Part shown: one piece after another, positions 40,001-50,356 of the stretch
How the letters are laid out: each line of letters opens with the position of its first letter
Position numbering within the stretch: position 1 is the first letter of the stretch
NCBI GenBank assembly: GCA_036365515.1
Contig: CM070873.1
Coordinates: 190,148,604 to 190,212,603, forward strand
Direction of reading: 5' to 3'
Length of the DNA: 64,000 nt
From: Torymus aiolomorphi
Lineage: Eukaryota; Arthropoda; Insecta; Hymenoptera; Torymidae
Notes under the pieces: model-generated
What the model was told of the DNA's origin: nothing
Databases searched by the model: none
The model's input: the letters and a program-made list of their open reading frames with translations, nothing else
Made by a program: the position numbers and the translations under genes

Positions 40001-40790
40001 AGAAGAAAAACAGAAGGTTGAATAAGTTTCATTATTTGAGTAGGAAAAATATTCTTTCATGAATGTGTCTTGAAGTATTTATTGTAATTTTATATTTGTT
40101 TGTGATTGTGAATGGAAAACCTTATAAACTCTTATACCTCGCGTTTGGAACGGTTTGCTGGTTAGGTCAAACGTATAAAGGAAGAATTACAATTGTGATT
40201 ATTGCACAAGGGTTTGTTTAACAATTCGTACTTAAATTATTATTTAAAATATATCCTTGTAGAAAATTAACCCTAATTTATAACTAACTCATTAATACAA
40301 CTGAAGTATTTCTAAATAAAATTGTATTGCAGAAATATTGTAATTCAACTAAAGGTTTTACTATTGAACATTTTTTTATTAGAGTGAGGTTACTTACTTT
40401 TGTACAAGAGAATATAATAATCTTCGATAAACGATTGCGTATTATAATTTTACAGTATCTGTGATCGTAGGTATAATCGGATATAATTTTTATTTATTTA
40501 AAAGTAGTGTTTGTCTTTATCAAGAAGAAAGGAAAGTTTACAGTCCGTTTTTATATTAGGTCTAAATATAGTCTTTTAAGGAAAAGGAAATTACAAGATT
40601 AAAAATTCAGAAATTTTAAAGCATGCGCCGCGTCGGTGTTTTATGACAGCTTGAGACTCCGAGAAGCGCAGGTCACATCTACAACCCTTGGTGCAATAGT
40701 GTCGGTAGGGTAGTAGGTGTTCAGGGTTATGACTATGGTTCATCGCATAAAAATATATACAAAAAAAAATTTTTCCCATCGTAGACGGTT
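37041..40790. other. Interior of the 5.07-kb insertion, no gene recognised
   Basis: Mostly AT-rich with GC-richer islands near 37340-37620, 39085-39190 and 39780-39900. Short frames occur (for example 93 codons at 37041-37322 on minus) but none resembles a known protein. Confidence 0.5.
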
Positions 40791-40800
40791 CCGTTACATA

Positions 40801-41250
40801 TACATTTAAATTTTTTGGTACACTGTCACAGTAATTTCCGAAAGTTATGTACACAGTTTTACTTATGTTTAATGTTAGTTTATTCAATGCAAGCCATATA
40901 GCTACTTTTTCAAGATATAGATTCATTTCACTTTCAACTTCTTTCCAGGTTTTACCTGACGATATAACTGCTGTGTCATCAGCATATGATAAACTTGAGT
41001 TTTCTGGCATTGTTATAAGTAGATCATTTATATATAATATAAAAATTAATAGCCCAAGAATTGTTCCTTGTGGCACTCCCACCGTTATTGTTATCGGTTC
41101 ACTCTCACTTTGGCCAATTAATTTGTAAACATTTATTTGATATAATATCGACTTCAGGCCTTCGATTTGTGCGGAGATAATTTTCAGAAATTTTGTGGAT
41201 CATTTTTGTTATAGTATCTGCGAGATATTTGGGTTGAAAAATCTGATGAC
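40801..41250 (-). pseudogene. Non-LTR retrotransposon RT palm (motifs with YADD)
   Basis: Minus strand: GVPQGTILG, then FILYINDLL, LSYADDTAV (catalytic YxDD intact), LALNKLTLNISKTVYITFG. The protein frame then meets ACATA (40796-40800) and runs into the 5.07-kb insertion. The remainder of the same RT is at 34826-35721. Upstream, near 41100-41250, the frame is degraded and the element is 5'-truncated. Confidence 0.88.
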
Positions 41251-41454
41251 TTTTTTAGATAATTGTAATTATTTAACATACACTCAATAAAAGGCAAACG
41301 AAAAATTTATTAATATATCATGATATGATATCTATGTATATAACAAATATTATAAATTCTATTAACTCTAGAAAAAAAATGAAAACAATTCGATGTTTTT
41401 TTACAAATATTCTTCTTATCATGGTTACATTAATAAATTGAACATTATTAGAAT

Positions 41455-42330
41455 TGTAACGCGTGCCCAGCCGCGATTCGAATCTGCAGCGCAAAGGTAG
41501 TGAGCGCGCGTGCGCAACTCCAGCGCAGCCGAACCGAGACTCGCGCGCCAGCGCGCTTGTGCGTCACGCGTAGCGAATCGGTCTCGCGACGCGTAAAATG
41601 CCCGTCATCCGTCGCGAAGCTGCTTATCATTTTCCCGCGTATCACATCACGGTAGCCATCTTCGTGTTCGCCATCGCACTGTACACATCGTCTCTCGTGT
41701 TTTTTTATTTTTTTTATATCGCCCGCGCCGTCCTGTTGATATATCACGAGTGAGATGCATGAAGGCGCCGACTAGCGTGAGAGTGTGAAGGAGTGAGAGA
41801 GAGAAATCACCCCGTGCAAGGTTTCTGTTCCTTGTACGTGCGGGTGTGTGTCAGCCCGCCGTACTTTAACACCGCGCGCGAGAATAGCAGCTTCGCCGTG
41901 CGCCGTGACGTTGGCGCGTTCAAACGATAACCGTCGCGCGCGAATTAACCAAGTGTTTTATTCAGTACGTGCGTCGTGATTGTAATTATTAGTGTTTTGA
42001 ATATACTGTGATATTTAGTTTCTCGTCGCGTTGTTCATTACAACCTGTCCTTCTCCCGGATACCGCCGCCTCCGCGGGAAAACGACTCCGCCGGTCGTTT
42101 TCATATCTGAGCGTAGTGGCCGCGCGTTTTACTCTTCGAGCGCGCGTTTTTCACTCAGGGATCCAATTAGTTGGAAAGTGAAGTTCGCGTGCGATCTTTG
42201 CTTTGGTTTCGGGATTGCAGGAGCAGATCCCCGGGCAAGTCATTTTAGTCTGACACACGCGGCACCGTGTTCTAGGGCATCGCTGGCCTATGGCTTTTTG
42301 GGATTTTCCCCCACTAGCCATCCCGTTACA
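41455..42330 (+). repeat. Solo LTR of a Ty3/gypsy family, GAAT duplication
   Basis: 876 bp from TGTAACGCG to CCCGTTACA, flanked on both sides by GAAT (41451-41454 and 42331-42334). GC-rich against AT-rich surroundings. Its 3' 300 bp match, in reverse orientation, the partial LTR at 59594-60460. No internal gypsy sequence adjoins it, so it is a solo LTR left by recombination. Open frames within it are not genes. Confidence 0.88.
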
Positions 42331-42334
42331 GAAT

Positions 42335-43250
42335 CATTATTTTATATTACGTTTTTATAATAATCCTATTTACATTATATCACTTCTTTGAATCAAACTT
42401 ACTATTTGACTTTAGATATCATTTTAATATTTAAACTATTTTATTTTTTTCAAGAAACTTCTTATTTGTTTAAACGTTTCGCCCATATGACTAAAAATGA
42501 AATAGGAATACTTACAAGCCCTTTTTAATAATATATTTTCTGTACTCGTATCTTCAATGCGTAATTTAAAATTTTTTTTGTACAGTATATAATAAAATGA
42601 ATAATTATATCAATTTAAACAATTGTATAAAAACCAACAATATGTAATCAGTAACAATATGTAACAATATGTAATCAGTTTAGTAACTAGCGTGTAATCA
42701 ATACAAAGAAACACTACAAACTGACCACAGTCGAATAAAAATATCACTTGTTTACTCAAGAATTATCTCGTATTCAAAGTTTATTTTTAACTTACCAATA
42801 TTTTTATAAATGTCGTCCGAAAAAAATATTCGTAGAAGCGTGATGACATTGAAAATTGTAATGTAAATTTAATATAATTATAATTACATTGCATATTTCG
42901 GTAAGAATGAAACTTTCGTTGATAAAAAAAACTTAAATTTTTATGACATCAACAATACAAGTATCAATACGGGAAACGAAATATTATCCTAATATAATGT
43001 AAGAAAGATGCATTTTTTAATAAAATTTTACTCAGAAACATTCTTTGTTTATAAATAATTTTATCATTAATTTCATAAACAAAAAAAAATAATCGAGAAA
43101 AATTTTCTTGCAAATTTTCATTGAATGTATTAAGTTTTAGTGGTCAATTTTAGTATTTCATGTAAAATATGATTTGAAATAAGCATCTCAAAATAAAATA
43201 TAAAAAAATATGTTGTGATCAATTTTTTTTAATCACTAAAAGATAAATAA
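42335..43250. other. AT-rich stretch without gene
   Basis: Only a small local duplication (AACAATATGTAA near 42640-42670). No gene. Confidence 0.55.
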
Positions 43251-43254
43251 CTAA

Positions 43255-44420
43255 AGTAGGGGTAGCTCACCCCTTCTATGTGTTTTTTTTAAACCTCGAA
43301 ACAGGTCAACTCTAATTTTTAATTTCCTTTACAACATGGCATTTTTTAATCAAATATTCCTGGTCAAAACTTTGTTATTTTAAAAACAGGGTGAAAAAAA
43401 TTATATTTATCCCCATAAATATAGGGGGTGCAACCCCTTATCATTAAAGCTGTGTCCAAATGCTTGTCTTTTTATAAGAAACAAATAGGTGTTTGTTTCA
43501 TTAACAAATTCCGATTTCACACGGAAAAAAATTTCCTAGAGTGACTACGGGAGCGTCATGAGTTACTATAGACTTTCCCGTATATAGAGTCGTCTTCTCA
43601 TTGGTGCAGTGACTCGAGGCTATTGGTATACTCGTTCTACCAATTTGACGCAATAGCTACAGAAGTCGATTGGTGTAGCCATAGCCTAACCTCTCTTACC
43701 GAGATTGGTATACTGAGTGCGACAAGTTGGTAGAGTTACTACTGACATTTGTGAGGGCGCTGTTGCAGCAGCTGTGACGTAGTAACTATACGTAATTTTT
43801 TCCGTGCATCGCGAGATATTAAAAAAAAAAACTGTTTTTGGGGGGTGAACTTTAAGGGTGATTTTCACTCCCAGATGTCTTTGGTCCACAGATAAAAAAA
43901 AATACGTGTCAAATATTTTTCGATACTCTAACCAGTTGCAAAGTTTCATGAAAATCGGAGGCAGATACTAACAAAAACGTGATTAATTATATTAGGAATA
44001 ATTCACCCCATCAACGTGTTTTTATTTTTAAAATTATAATTTTCAATTTTCTTTATAGCATGGCAATTTTCAATCAAATTCAGCTCATTAAACATTTTTA
44101 TACCAAAATACAAGGGAAAATATCATATTTACCCTTATAAAAAATAGGGGATGCAACTCCCCAGCTTTAAAACTGTGCCGAAAAACTCAACTTTTCATAA
44201 GAAACAAATAGGTGTTGGTTTCATTAAAAAATTGCGGTTCCATCTTGAGATATTAAAAAAAAACGGTTTTTGGGGGTGAACTTTAAGGGCGGTTTTTACC
44301 CCTTAGATATGTTTTTCCGCAGATAAAAGAAAATACGTGTCGAATATTTTTTGACACTCTACTCATATGCGAAGTTTCATGAAAATCGGAGGCGGACACC
44401 AAGTATCCTTTCCTTGTGTG
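43255..44420. repeat. Two tandem copies of a dispersed repeat
   Basis: Copy 1 (43255-43980, including an inserted TIR element) and copy 2 (43990-44420) share CTCACCCC...GTGTTTTT, AGAAACAAATAGGTGTTGTTTCATT-like, GAGATATTAAAAAAAA, GGGGGTGAACTTTAAGGG and TTCATGAAAATCGGAGGC. A third, inverted fragment is at 28689-28799. Confidence 0.8.
43520..43806. mobile_element. 287-bp TIR element (CACGGAAAAAA family)
   Basis: Starts CACGGAAAAAAATT and ends AATTTTTTCCGTG. It interrupts repeat copy 1, while copy 2 keeps the continuous site. Flanked by CA on both sides. No coding capacity. Ends closely resemble those at 49299, 53585 and 18498. Confidence 0.8.
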
Positions 44421-44449
44421 TGCGTAAAACTCGACTTTAGATGCCTGTT

Positions 44450-44615
44450 TTGTGTGCGTAAAGTACCCCCTTTTTTCAGTAGTACGTAAAGTGTTTACTT
44501 TACGCACTCGGTGCGTGAAGTAGTGCGTAGTGAGTTCTTCACGCACTCAGTGCGTAAAGTACTCTCTTTACGCACTCGTGAAAGAAATCCGGATACTTTA
44601 CGCACGCTGAACAGG
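44450..44615. repeat. Clustered short palindromes (TTTACGCACTC / GTGCGTAAAG)
   Basis: At least eight direct or inverted versions of TTTACGCACTC and GTGCGTAAAGT within 165 bp. Confidence 0.8.
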
Positions 44616-45302
44616 CATTTAACGTAGTTTCACGCTCCCAGTTATAAAAAATAGTAAACCTAATACGTGCGAAAGCCAGTAATCGCTTTACACACTACTT
44701 GCGTAATGTACTATTTCGCATCTATTATTAAGGTAGTAATGCAGATCTGAGAATTTCCGTTAAGAATTAACTAAAACTTAAAAGATATATAGGACCGAAT
44801 CCATTTCAAATCAGGTGGTCCGCGTATGCCTAAGTCACCGATTATTTTGGGATAAAAGTATTCATGTTCTTCTCCAAAAATTATTTGACACATATTTTTT
44901 TATTTTTTTGTTTTATCAAAATTTCATGCGTTCAGCGATACCGAAAAATTCCGAGAAAATTCTTACTTAGAAAAAAATTTTTTCAACGTAATTTCCAAAC
45001 GGCTACTGCTTCACCAGTTTTTGATGCTTTTAAGCGTGTAACACATAATTTTACTCAGTTTTGAGCCCTCTTTCACGTTCTCTATGTTATTTTCAAAAAA
45101 AAAATAAAAAATGGACGAGTTATGCACCTTTTACTGAAAAATACACTTTTTAGAAAAATGCATTTTTCTCGAAAACCCCATTTTTTTTGCACAATTTTCT
45201 TATGCCGTGATAGAGGACCTAAATACCTATCTAGATGTATTTGTGAGATTCAGAACATTTGCGCTGGGATAGCGATCACTAATGAAATAACACAGAAACA
45301 AA

Positions 45303-45842
45303 ATTTTCACGCTTAACGCTTATATATAGTCAATGATATTAGAGTCAATATAGAGATGTTTATCTTTGTGCGTACATATACATGTACGTGCGCCTACTTG
45401 TATGAGTTTATCTACTAGTACATTTGTCCGCTAGATGGATATGGTTTGACTTATTAAAATTCGGTTTCTGCTATATATCACACATCTCGTCTTATTTAAA
45501 ACCATCATCTTTTGGAAAATTATTACATATTTACACCTTATCAACTCAACTACGATGTCTCAATATTACTCAACGGAGAGAATCAAATGTGCAGACTTTT
45601 TACACAAGCACAAAAAAATCTGTTACAAATCTAGTTCCGTACGTTTCAAACAACTTGAGGATCTTGCTCATCCATTGAAGCACCTCTATCCTAATTTACC
45701 TTTGACACCCTCTACATATCTGTGTCAACATTGTTACAATCGTGCTTTAAAATTGGTGAGTAGCACTGACAATGAATTTATAACGGATAATGAAGTTACC
45801 GATAACGTAGTTGATAGAGATGAAGATTTTTTACCATTCCGT
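45303..45842 (+). pseudogene. Inverted partial copy of the unknown gene at 45831-46472
   Basis: The left arm of an imperfect palindrome: 45303-45836 matches the reverse complement of 46074-46612. It encodes MSQYYSTERIKCADFLHKH and then nearly the same 90-residue N-terminus as the minus-strand gene, ending at the arm boundary. Truncated duplicate. Confidence 0.7.
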
Positions 45843-46472
45843 ACAATGGCATACAGTTGATTCGTTTACTGTTATAGAAACATCATAAACATTGTTCAAC
45901 TTCACATCAAGGGTATTAGACAATGTCGAAAGTATATTTTTTTTCTTCTTTTTTACGTAATTTTCAATTGATTTTTCACGTATAAGATTTTTTCTCTTAA
46001 GAGGCGATACAGAACCTAAGAAAGATGTATTTATTTTCTTATTAAATTCTTCGATGCCTTCTGGAGTACTTGGTAAAAAATCTTCAACTCTATCAACTAC
46101 GTTGTCGGTAACTTCATTATCCGTTATAAATTCATTGTCAGTGCTACTCACCAATTTTAAAGCACGATTGTAACAATGTTGATACAGATATGTAGAGGGG
46201 GCCAAAGGTAAATTAGAATAGAGGTACTTCAATGGATGAGCAAGGTCCTCAAGTTGTTGGAAACGTACGGAACTAGATTTGTAACAGATTTTTTGGTGCT
46301 TATGTAAGAAGTCTGCACATTTGATCCTTTCCGTTGAGTAATATTGAGACATCGTAGTTGAGTTGATAAGGTGTAAATATGTAATAATTTTCCAATAGAT
46401 GATGGTTTTAAATAAGACGAGATGTGTGATATATTGCAGAAACCGAACTTTTCTTCGTAAATGTAAAGTCAA
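45831..46472 (-). CDS. Unknown protein with Cys/His-containing N-terminus
   Basis: 214-codon frame; the likely start is the internal Met of MSQYYSTERIKCADFLHKH (about 46352), giving about 170 residues. Features: one C...H-x-H-x-x-C-like cluster near the N-terminus, YLYQHCYNRALKLV, an acidic middle, then a Lys-rich stretch (SIENYVKKKKKN) like a nuclear localisation signal. I do not recognise the family. The setting inside a TIR element suggests a transposon-encoded DNA-binding protein or transposase N-terminus. It ends at 45831, in the loop between the palindrome arms. Confidence 0.45.
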   Translation of the reverse strand: MTLHLRRKVRFLQYITHLVLFKTIIYWKIITYLHLINSTTMSQYYSTERIKCADFLHKHQKICYKSSSVRFQQLEDLAHPLKYLYSNLPLAPSTYLYQHCYNRALKLVSSTDNEFITDNEVTDNVVDRVEDFLPSTPEGIEEFNKKINTSFLGSVSPLKRKNLIREKSIENYVKKKKKNILSTLSNTLDVKLNNVYDVSITVNESTVCHCTEW

Positions 46473-46629
46473 ACCATATCCATCAAGCGGACAAATGTAC
46501 TAATATATAAACTCATACAAGTAGGCGCACGTACATGTATATGTACGCACAAAGATAAACATCTCTATATTGTCTCTAATATCATTGACTATATATAAGC
46601 GTTAAGCGTGAAAATCGGTCGGTCGGTTC

Positions 46630-46690
46630 AAAAGTTATCGCCTACATACACACGCACGCGCCCGCGGGCACACACACACATACACACCAT
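46630..46690. repeat. CACACG-type simple repeat
   Basis: CACACGCACGCGCCCGCGGGCACACACACACA next to a fragment (46690-46825) related to 61015-61115. Confidence 0.7.
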
Positions 46691-46804
46691 AGCCATACAG
46701 ACGTTTTTCAAAAATCATGTATTTTGATGCCTAACACCTCAAAAAACAATTATAACATGTTTTTACAATAACTCAAAAAATCACGACCACAATGCTTGTT
46801 CTAG

Positions 46805-47041
46805 GAGGAAGCAAAAATAATAAATTATAATATTGAAATTGTACCACAAATAAATATTATAGTAGGCAGTGAAAATTATAAAATTGTAAGTTCAATTATT
46901 CATCATGGCAATACAATTAATGACGGACATTATACTAATATATTAATGAAGAATGATAAATATATTCAAATAAATGGTAAAATAATCAACGATTTTAAAT
47001 GGATAAATAATTTTACAGAATTTTATGTTATATTTTTATAA
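46805..47041 (+). pseudogene. Ubiquitin-specific-protease-like C-terminal fragment
   Basis: A 78-codon open frame without a Met start reads YKIVSSIIHHGNTINDGHYT, then NDKYIQINGKIINDFKWI, ending at TAA (47039-47041). The H-x-G...GHYT pattern followed by an aromatic/Asp-rich end resembles the catalytic-His box of peptidase family C19. The Cys box is absent, so this is a fragment or last exon. Its place inside the 44793-48028 element suggests transposon cargo. Family assignment is by motif only. Confidence 0.5.
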
Positions 47042-47745
47042 GAAATAGATAATAATTAATGCATAATAATCAAACTTTTTACTTCTAAAATTTGCCCAAT
47101 ATATAATTAAATTAAAATAATCCACACGTTAGAATAATTAAAATATTTAAATTATATATAAAAATAAACCGTTCTCAATAAATTGCAATTTCAAAAAACT
47201 GTTCAAAAAGTTTTGAAAATTTTCAATCGTAGATATCTTTGAAAATAATCGATCAATTATGATCAAATTTTTCTCACATATTGCCTATCTCAAATGCAAA
47301 TTCGTCTATAAATTTCAGGGTAATCCATCGATCTGTTCTCGAGAAATTACGATTTAAAAACAAAGTTAACAAAATTTTAACCTCAAATATCTCTGAAATT
47401 TGTGAGCCAATCCTTTAGCCCAAAGAAAGCACTCGATTCGTATACAAAATCTACCCCTAAACGGAATTCAAAGCGATTAAGTAAATTTCACTCTAGTTAT
47501 GCAACGACAAAAGAAATCACGTTTTTTTAAATTATTGTTTTTCTAATAAAATAATCAATAAAAAAACATGAAAATTTAGAAAATTATAGTACTCAATATT
47601 CTTTTTAAAAAAAGAAAAATTCATGTCAATCTCTTTTCTCAATTTCGAAATATAACCTATTTTCAAAAGTTGACGTATTTATCAATAATTTATGACAGAA
47701 TATAGCTATCGACTTTTTTTTTAAATGTAGAGAATTTTATGCGGC
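47042..47745. other. AT-rich stretch without gene
   Basis: Nothing recognised. Confidence 0.5.
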
Positions 47746-47788
47746 ATGAAGTGCATTCATAATATATTAAGAATATTAGTTCTAAACT

Positions 47789-47848
47789 TCACACGGGCAT
47801 GCACACGGGCATGCACACGCACACGCACACGCACACGCACACGCACAA
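47789..47848. repeat. CACACG microsatellite
   Basis: Two GGGCATGCACAC units followed by about six GCACAC units. Confidence 0.9.
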
Positions 47849-48074
47849 CATTCCTAACGCATTTTCTTCAAAACTGTTTCTTTTACTATCACAAAGCTTC
47901 CTCTAGGAGGAAACAAAATAAGAAAATATGTCTGAAATAATTTTTGGAGACGAATATAAATACTTTAATTCCAAAATGATCGCTGACACAGGTATACGCA
48001 GACCACCTGTTTTGAGATGGATTCGGTCATAATAATTTTCAAAGATAATTCTTATAAAATATTTCTCGTTTTGA

Positions 48075-49060
48075 AAATAATATTAAAATTCCCCCGGGAT
48101 TTGAAATAATAAGCTTAGATGTAGTGAACTTGTTTACTAATGTATCTAATGAACTGAGCTATTCTGCAATAGATAAAGGTGGACATATTTATACTACTAT
48201 AGAAATATGAGTTGCAGCGACTTCATAGATGTCATTAAATTCATACTTACGCACAACCATTTTCAACTTGATAACGTGTTTTATATGCAAACTTTCGGCT
48301 CTGCTATGGGCAATCCAATCATCTCGATCTTGGCTGACATTGTCATGCACGATCTTGAAAATTTCGCTGCATTAAAATTATGCTTTGAATCGGTTTTCTA
48401 TTTCCGATATGTAGACGGTATCCTATTGTGTGTGCCGAGTAATATGATACAATACACAAAAACATTTTTAATGTGTACACTGAACATCTACAATTTACAG
48501 TCTTTAAGATCACGAGATAATAGAATTAGTTTCCTTGATATAGAAATAATAATTAAAAATAACCACATCATAACTAATTGGTACGAAAAACCGACGTTCT
48601 CAGGTCGGTTATTGCATTTTCATTCACAACATCCTAAGAATAATAAAATTGCAATTATTTACTCGTTGGTCGATAAAGCCATTAAATTGTCTGATGCAAG
48701 TTTCCACGATAAATATCTCAGTTTGATAAAGCAACTACTTTTTGACAACAACTGCCCCACAGATCTAGTTAACATACATATTGCTAAAAGATTAAAATTT
48801 TTAACTAACAATACACCAAAATTAAAAAGTAATAATAAACGGCGAATAATGTTACCATTCGTTGATGAATTGAGACCTGCTATGAAAAATTTCTTTGACA
48901 AATTTAACACAAAAATAATCTATAGTACAATTAATAAATTTAGCGGCTTATCAAATTAGTAAAAAATACTTGTAAAACAGATGATAATACAAATGCAGTA
49001 TACCGTATAGATTGTATAAACCGTATAAAACCAGAAAATATTCAGAGATCAATCTTATTT
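48075..49060 (+). pseudogene. Penelope-like element reverse transcriptase, inactive
   Basis: EIISLDVVNLFTNV (RT motif A with its Asp) is near 48100-48140, then a frameshift near 48180. A long frame follows at 48207-48959 with FGSAMGNPIISILADIVM and FYFRYVDGILLCV: the catalytic YVDD reads YVDG, so polymerisation should be lost. FLDIEIIIKNN and the basic end KRLKFLTNN follow. Past the stop, a frame fragment AVYRIDC begins the usual linker to a GIY-YIG domain, but the nuclease itself is missing. Confidence 0.88.
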
Positions 49061-49353
49061 AAAAGGATGTGAAGATCTGGTCAAAGAAATGAAAACTGCA
49101 ATAGATGCGTATTAACTAATAGCGTATTGAGTAGAAATACGAACAATACCAGTGATCTAAATTTTATCAAAATATAATTATGAGAAAAAAATTAATGATG
49201 CGCGAATTACCGCAATCTTACAGCAAGTAACTTAGGTTGGAACTTGGAAGAACAAGTAAGAAAATCAAGATTCCACCTGACTTTTCGATTTTAAACTACA
49301 CTGAAAAAAATTTGGCAAAGCAGCTGCCTTCCTCATAGTACTGGAACGCTCCC

Positions 49354-49361
49354 TCTGTTTG
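49354..49361. repeat. hAT target-site duplication, left copy
   Basis: TCTGTTTG, identical to 53353-53360; 8 bp is the hallmark length for hAT elements. Confidence 0.95.
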
Positions 49362-49521
49362 CAGCGCCGTATTAAAGGGGCGGCTAGGGGGGGCTATAGC
49401 CCTGGGCCTCAAATTTTGAGGGGCCTCATCATCTCACCCTCACCAATGAATAAAACTTTTTTTTACGATTTCATTAAATAGATTTAAAAAGCGATACATG
49501 ATTTACCTGTTTATAAGTACT

Positions 49522-49702
49522 GGGATTTAAAGTGTCATGGCCGATGCAAGGCAGTAATCTATCTAAAACCTATGAGTGCGAAAAGGATAGACATACTGTC
49601 ATGGACGAAGCAAGGCAGTAAATTGCACTTCCCCCACTCCTTCGTTTCTCCATAAGAAACAATGGTCCCCACTTTTCCGTCAGCCATGACACTTTAAATC
49701 CC
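49522..49702. mobile_element. 181-bp TIR element nested in the hAT 5' region
   Basis: GGGATTTAAAGTGTCATGG at the left is repeated in inverted orientation at the right end. An internal direct repeat (GTCATGG-CGA-GCAAGGCAGTAA) occurs twice. No coding capacity; a target duplication is not clear. Confidence 0.65.
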
Positions 49703-50356
49703 AATATACATTATAGAGACAATATTACTCTATAATATTAATATTTAATATTTATCCATTTTATCAAAGTTTTCCTTACTGAGAAAAACTTTGTAGACAG
49801 AATTACTATATGTAACATAGTTCTACTAATCCTATAGCTATAGTAATTTTTGTTACAAAAAGTGTGATTTTTAATATATTCTATAATGATGCTTGCGGCA
49901 AAAAATGCCTTCACGTCTCTATCTTACATCGTAATTTTTCGTTCAAATAAGTTTCCCTCAGTGTACAAGTTTGCGAAAAAGTTTGCTTGAATCCCAAATG
50001 TTTCAATTAGTACTTATTACTTAAATAAATTCATGAAATCAAATTTAACATTAGTGTTGCAAAATCATTTGTATTACAAGTGAAAGCCACTGTTGTGGCT
50101 TGTCACAGTAAAATAACACGAGTAAAAAAAAAGCAAAAGAAAACATATGCAAACAACGCACGCAAGAGCTAAGGGCGGCGTGTTTAGACATGTATTTGCG
50201 CTGGCACTTATAAGTACCATCTAATTCGCGGAAAAATCGAGGAAGCGCGAGCGGACGCGCGCCGCGACTAGACGCACGGCGCGAGTAGATGCGCAGCGCG
50301 ATTGTTTATTTACAGTTCGATCGTTGACAGCAAAACGTGAACATCGTTGTGTAAAA

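Larger units (their letters stand above)
35722..40795. mobile_element. 5.07-kb non-coding insertion with ACATA target duplication
   Basis: ACATA at 35717-35721 and again at 40796-40800 flank a block that interrupts a non-LTR RT reading frame. Removing the block and one ACATA restores an uninterrupted frame across the junction. Ends read ACACGACTGGG... and ...GGTTCCGTT (AAC...GTT if the duplication is 4 bp). No LTR termini, no clear TIR and no transposase or RT frame inside. Class unknown. Confidence 0.8.
44793..48028. mobile_element. TIR-bounded element (GACCGAATCCAT ends)
   Basis: The segment from GACCGAATCCAT (44793) to about 44900 is matched in inverted orientation by 47920-48028: shared GGTGGTC-GCGTAT-CC, GATTATTTTGG-type and CTCCAAAAATTATTT. 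TIR length is about 105-115 bp with scattered differences. The interior holds a palindromic gene duplication (45303-46612), a ubiquitin-hydrolase-like fragment (46805-47041) and a CACACG microsatellite. No target duplication was resolved. Confidence 0.6.

Noticed and set aside
42031..42360. 109-codon frame on plus
   Set aside because: Lies inside a solo LTR with defined ends and a target duplication.
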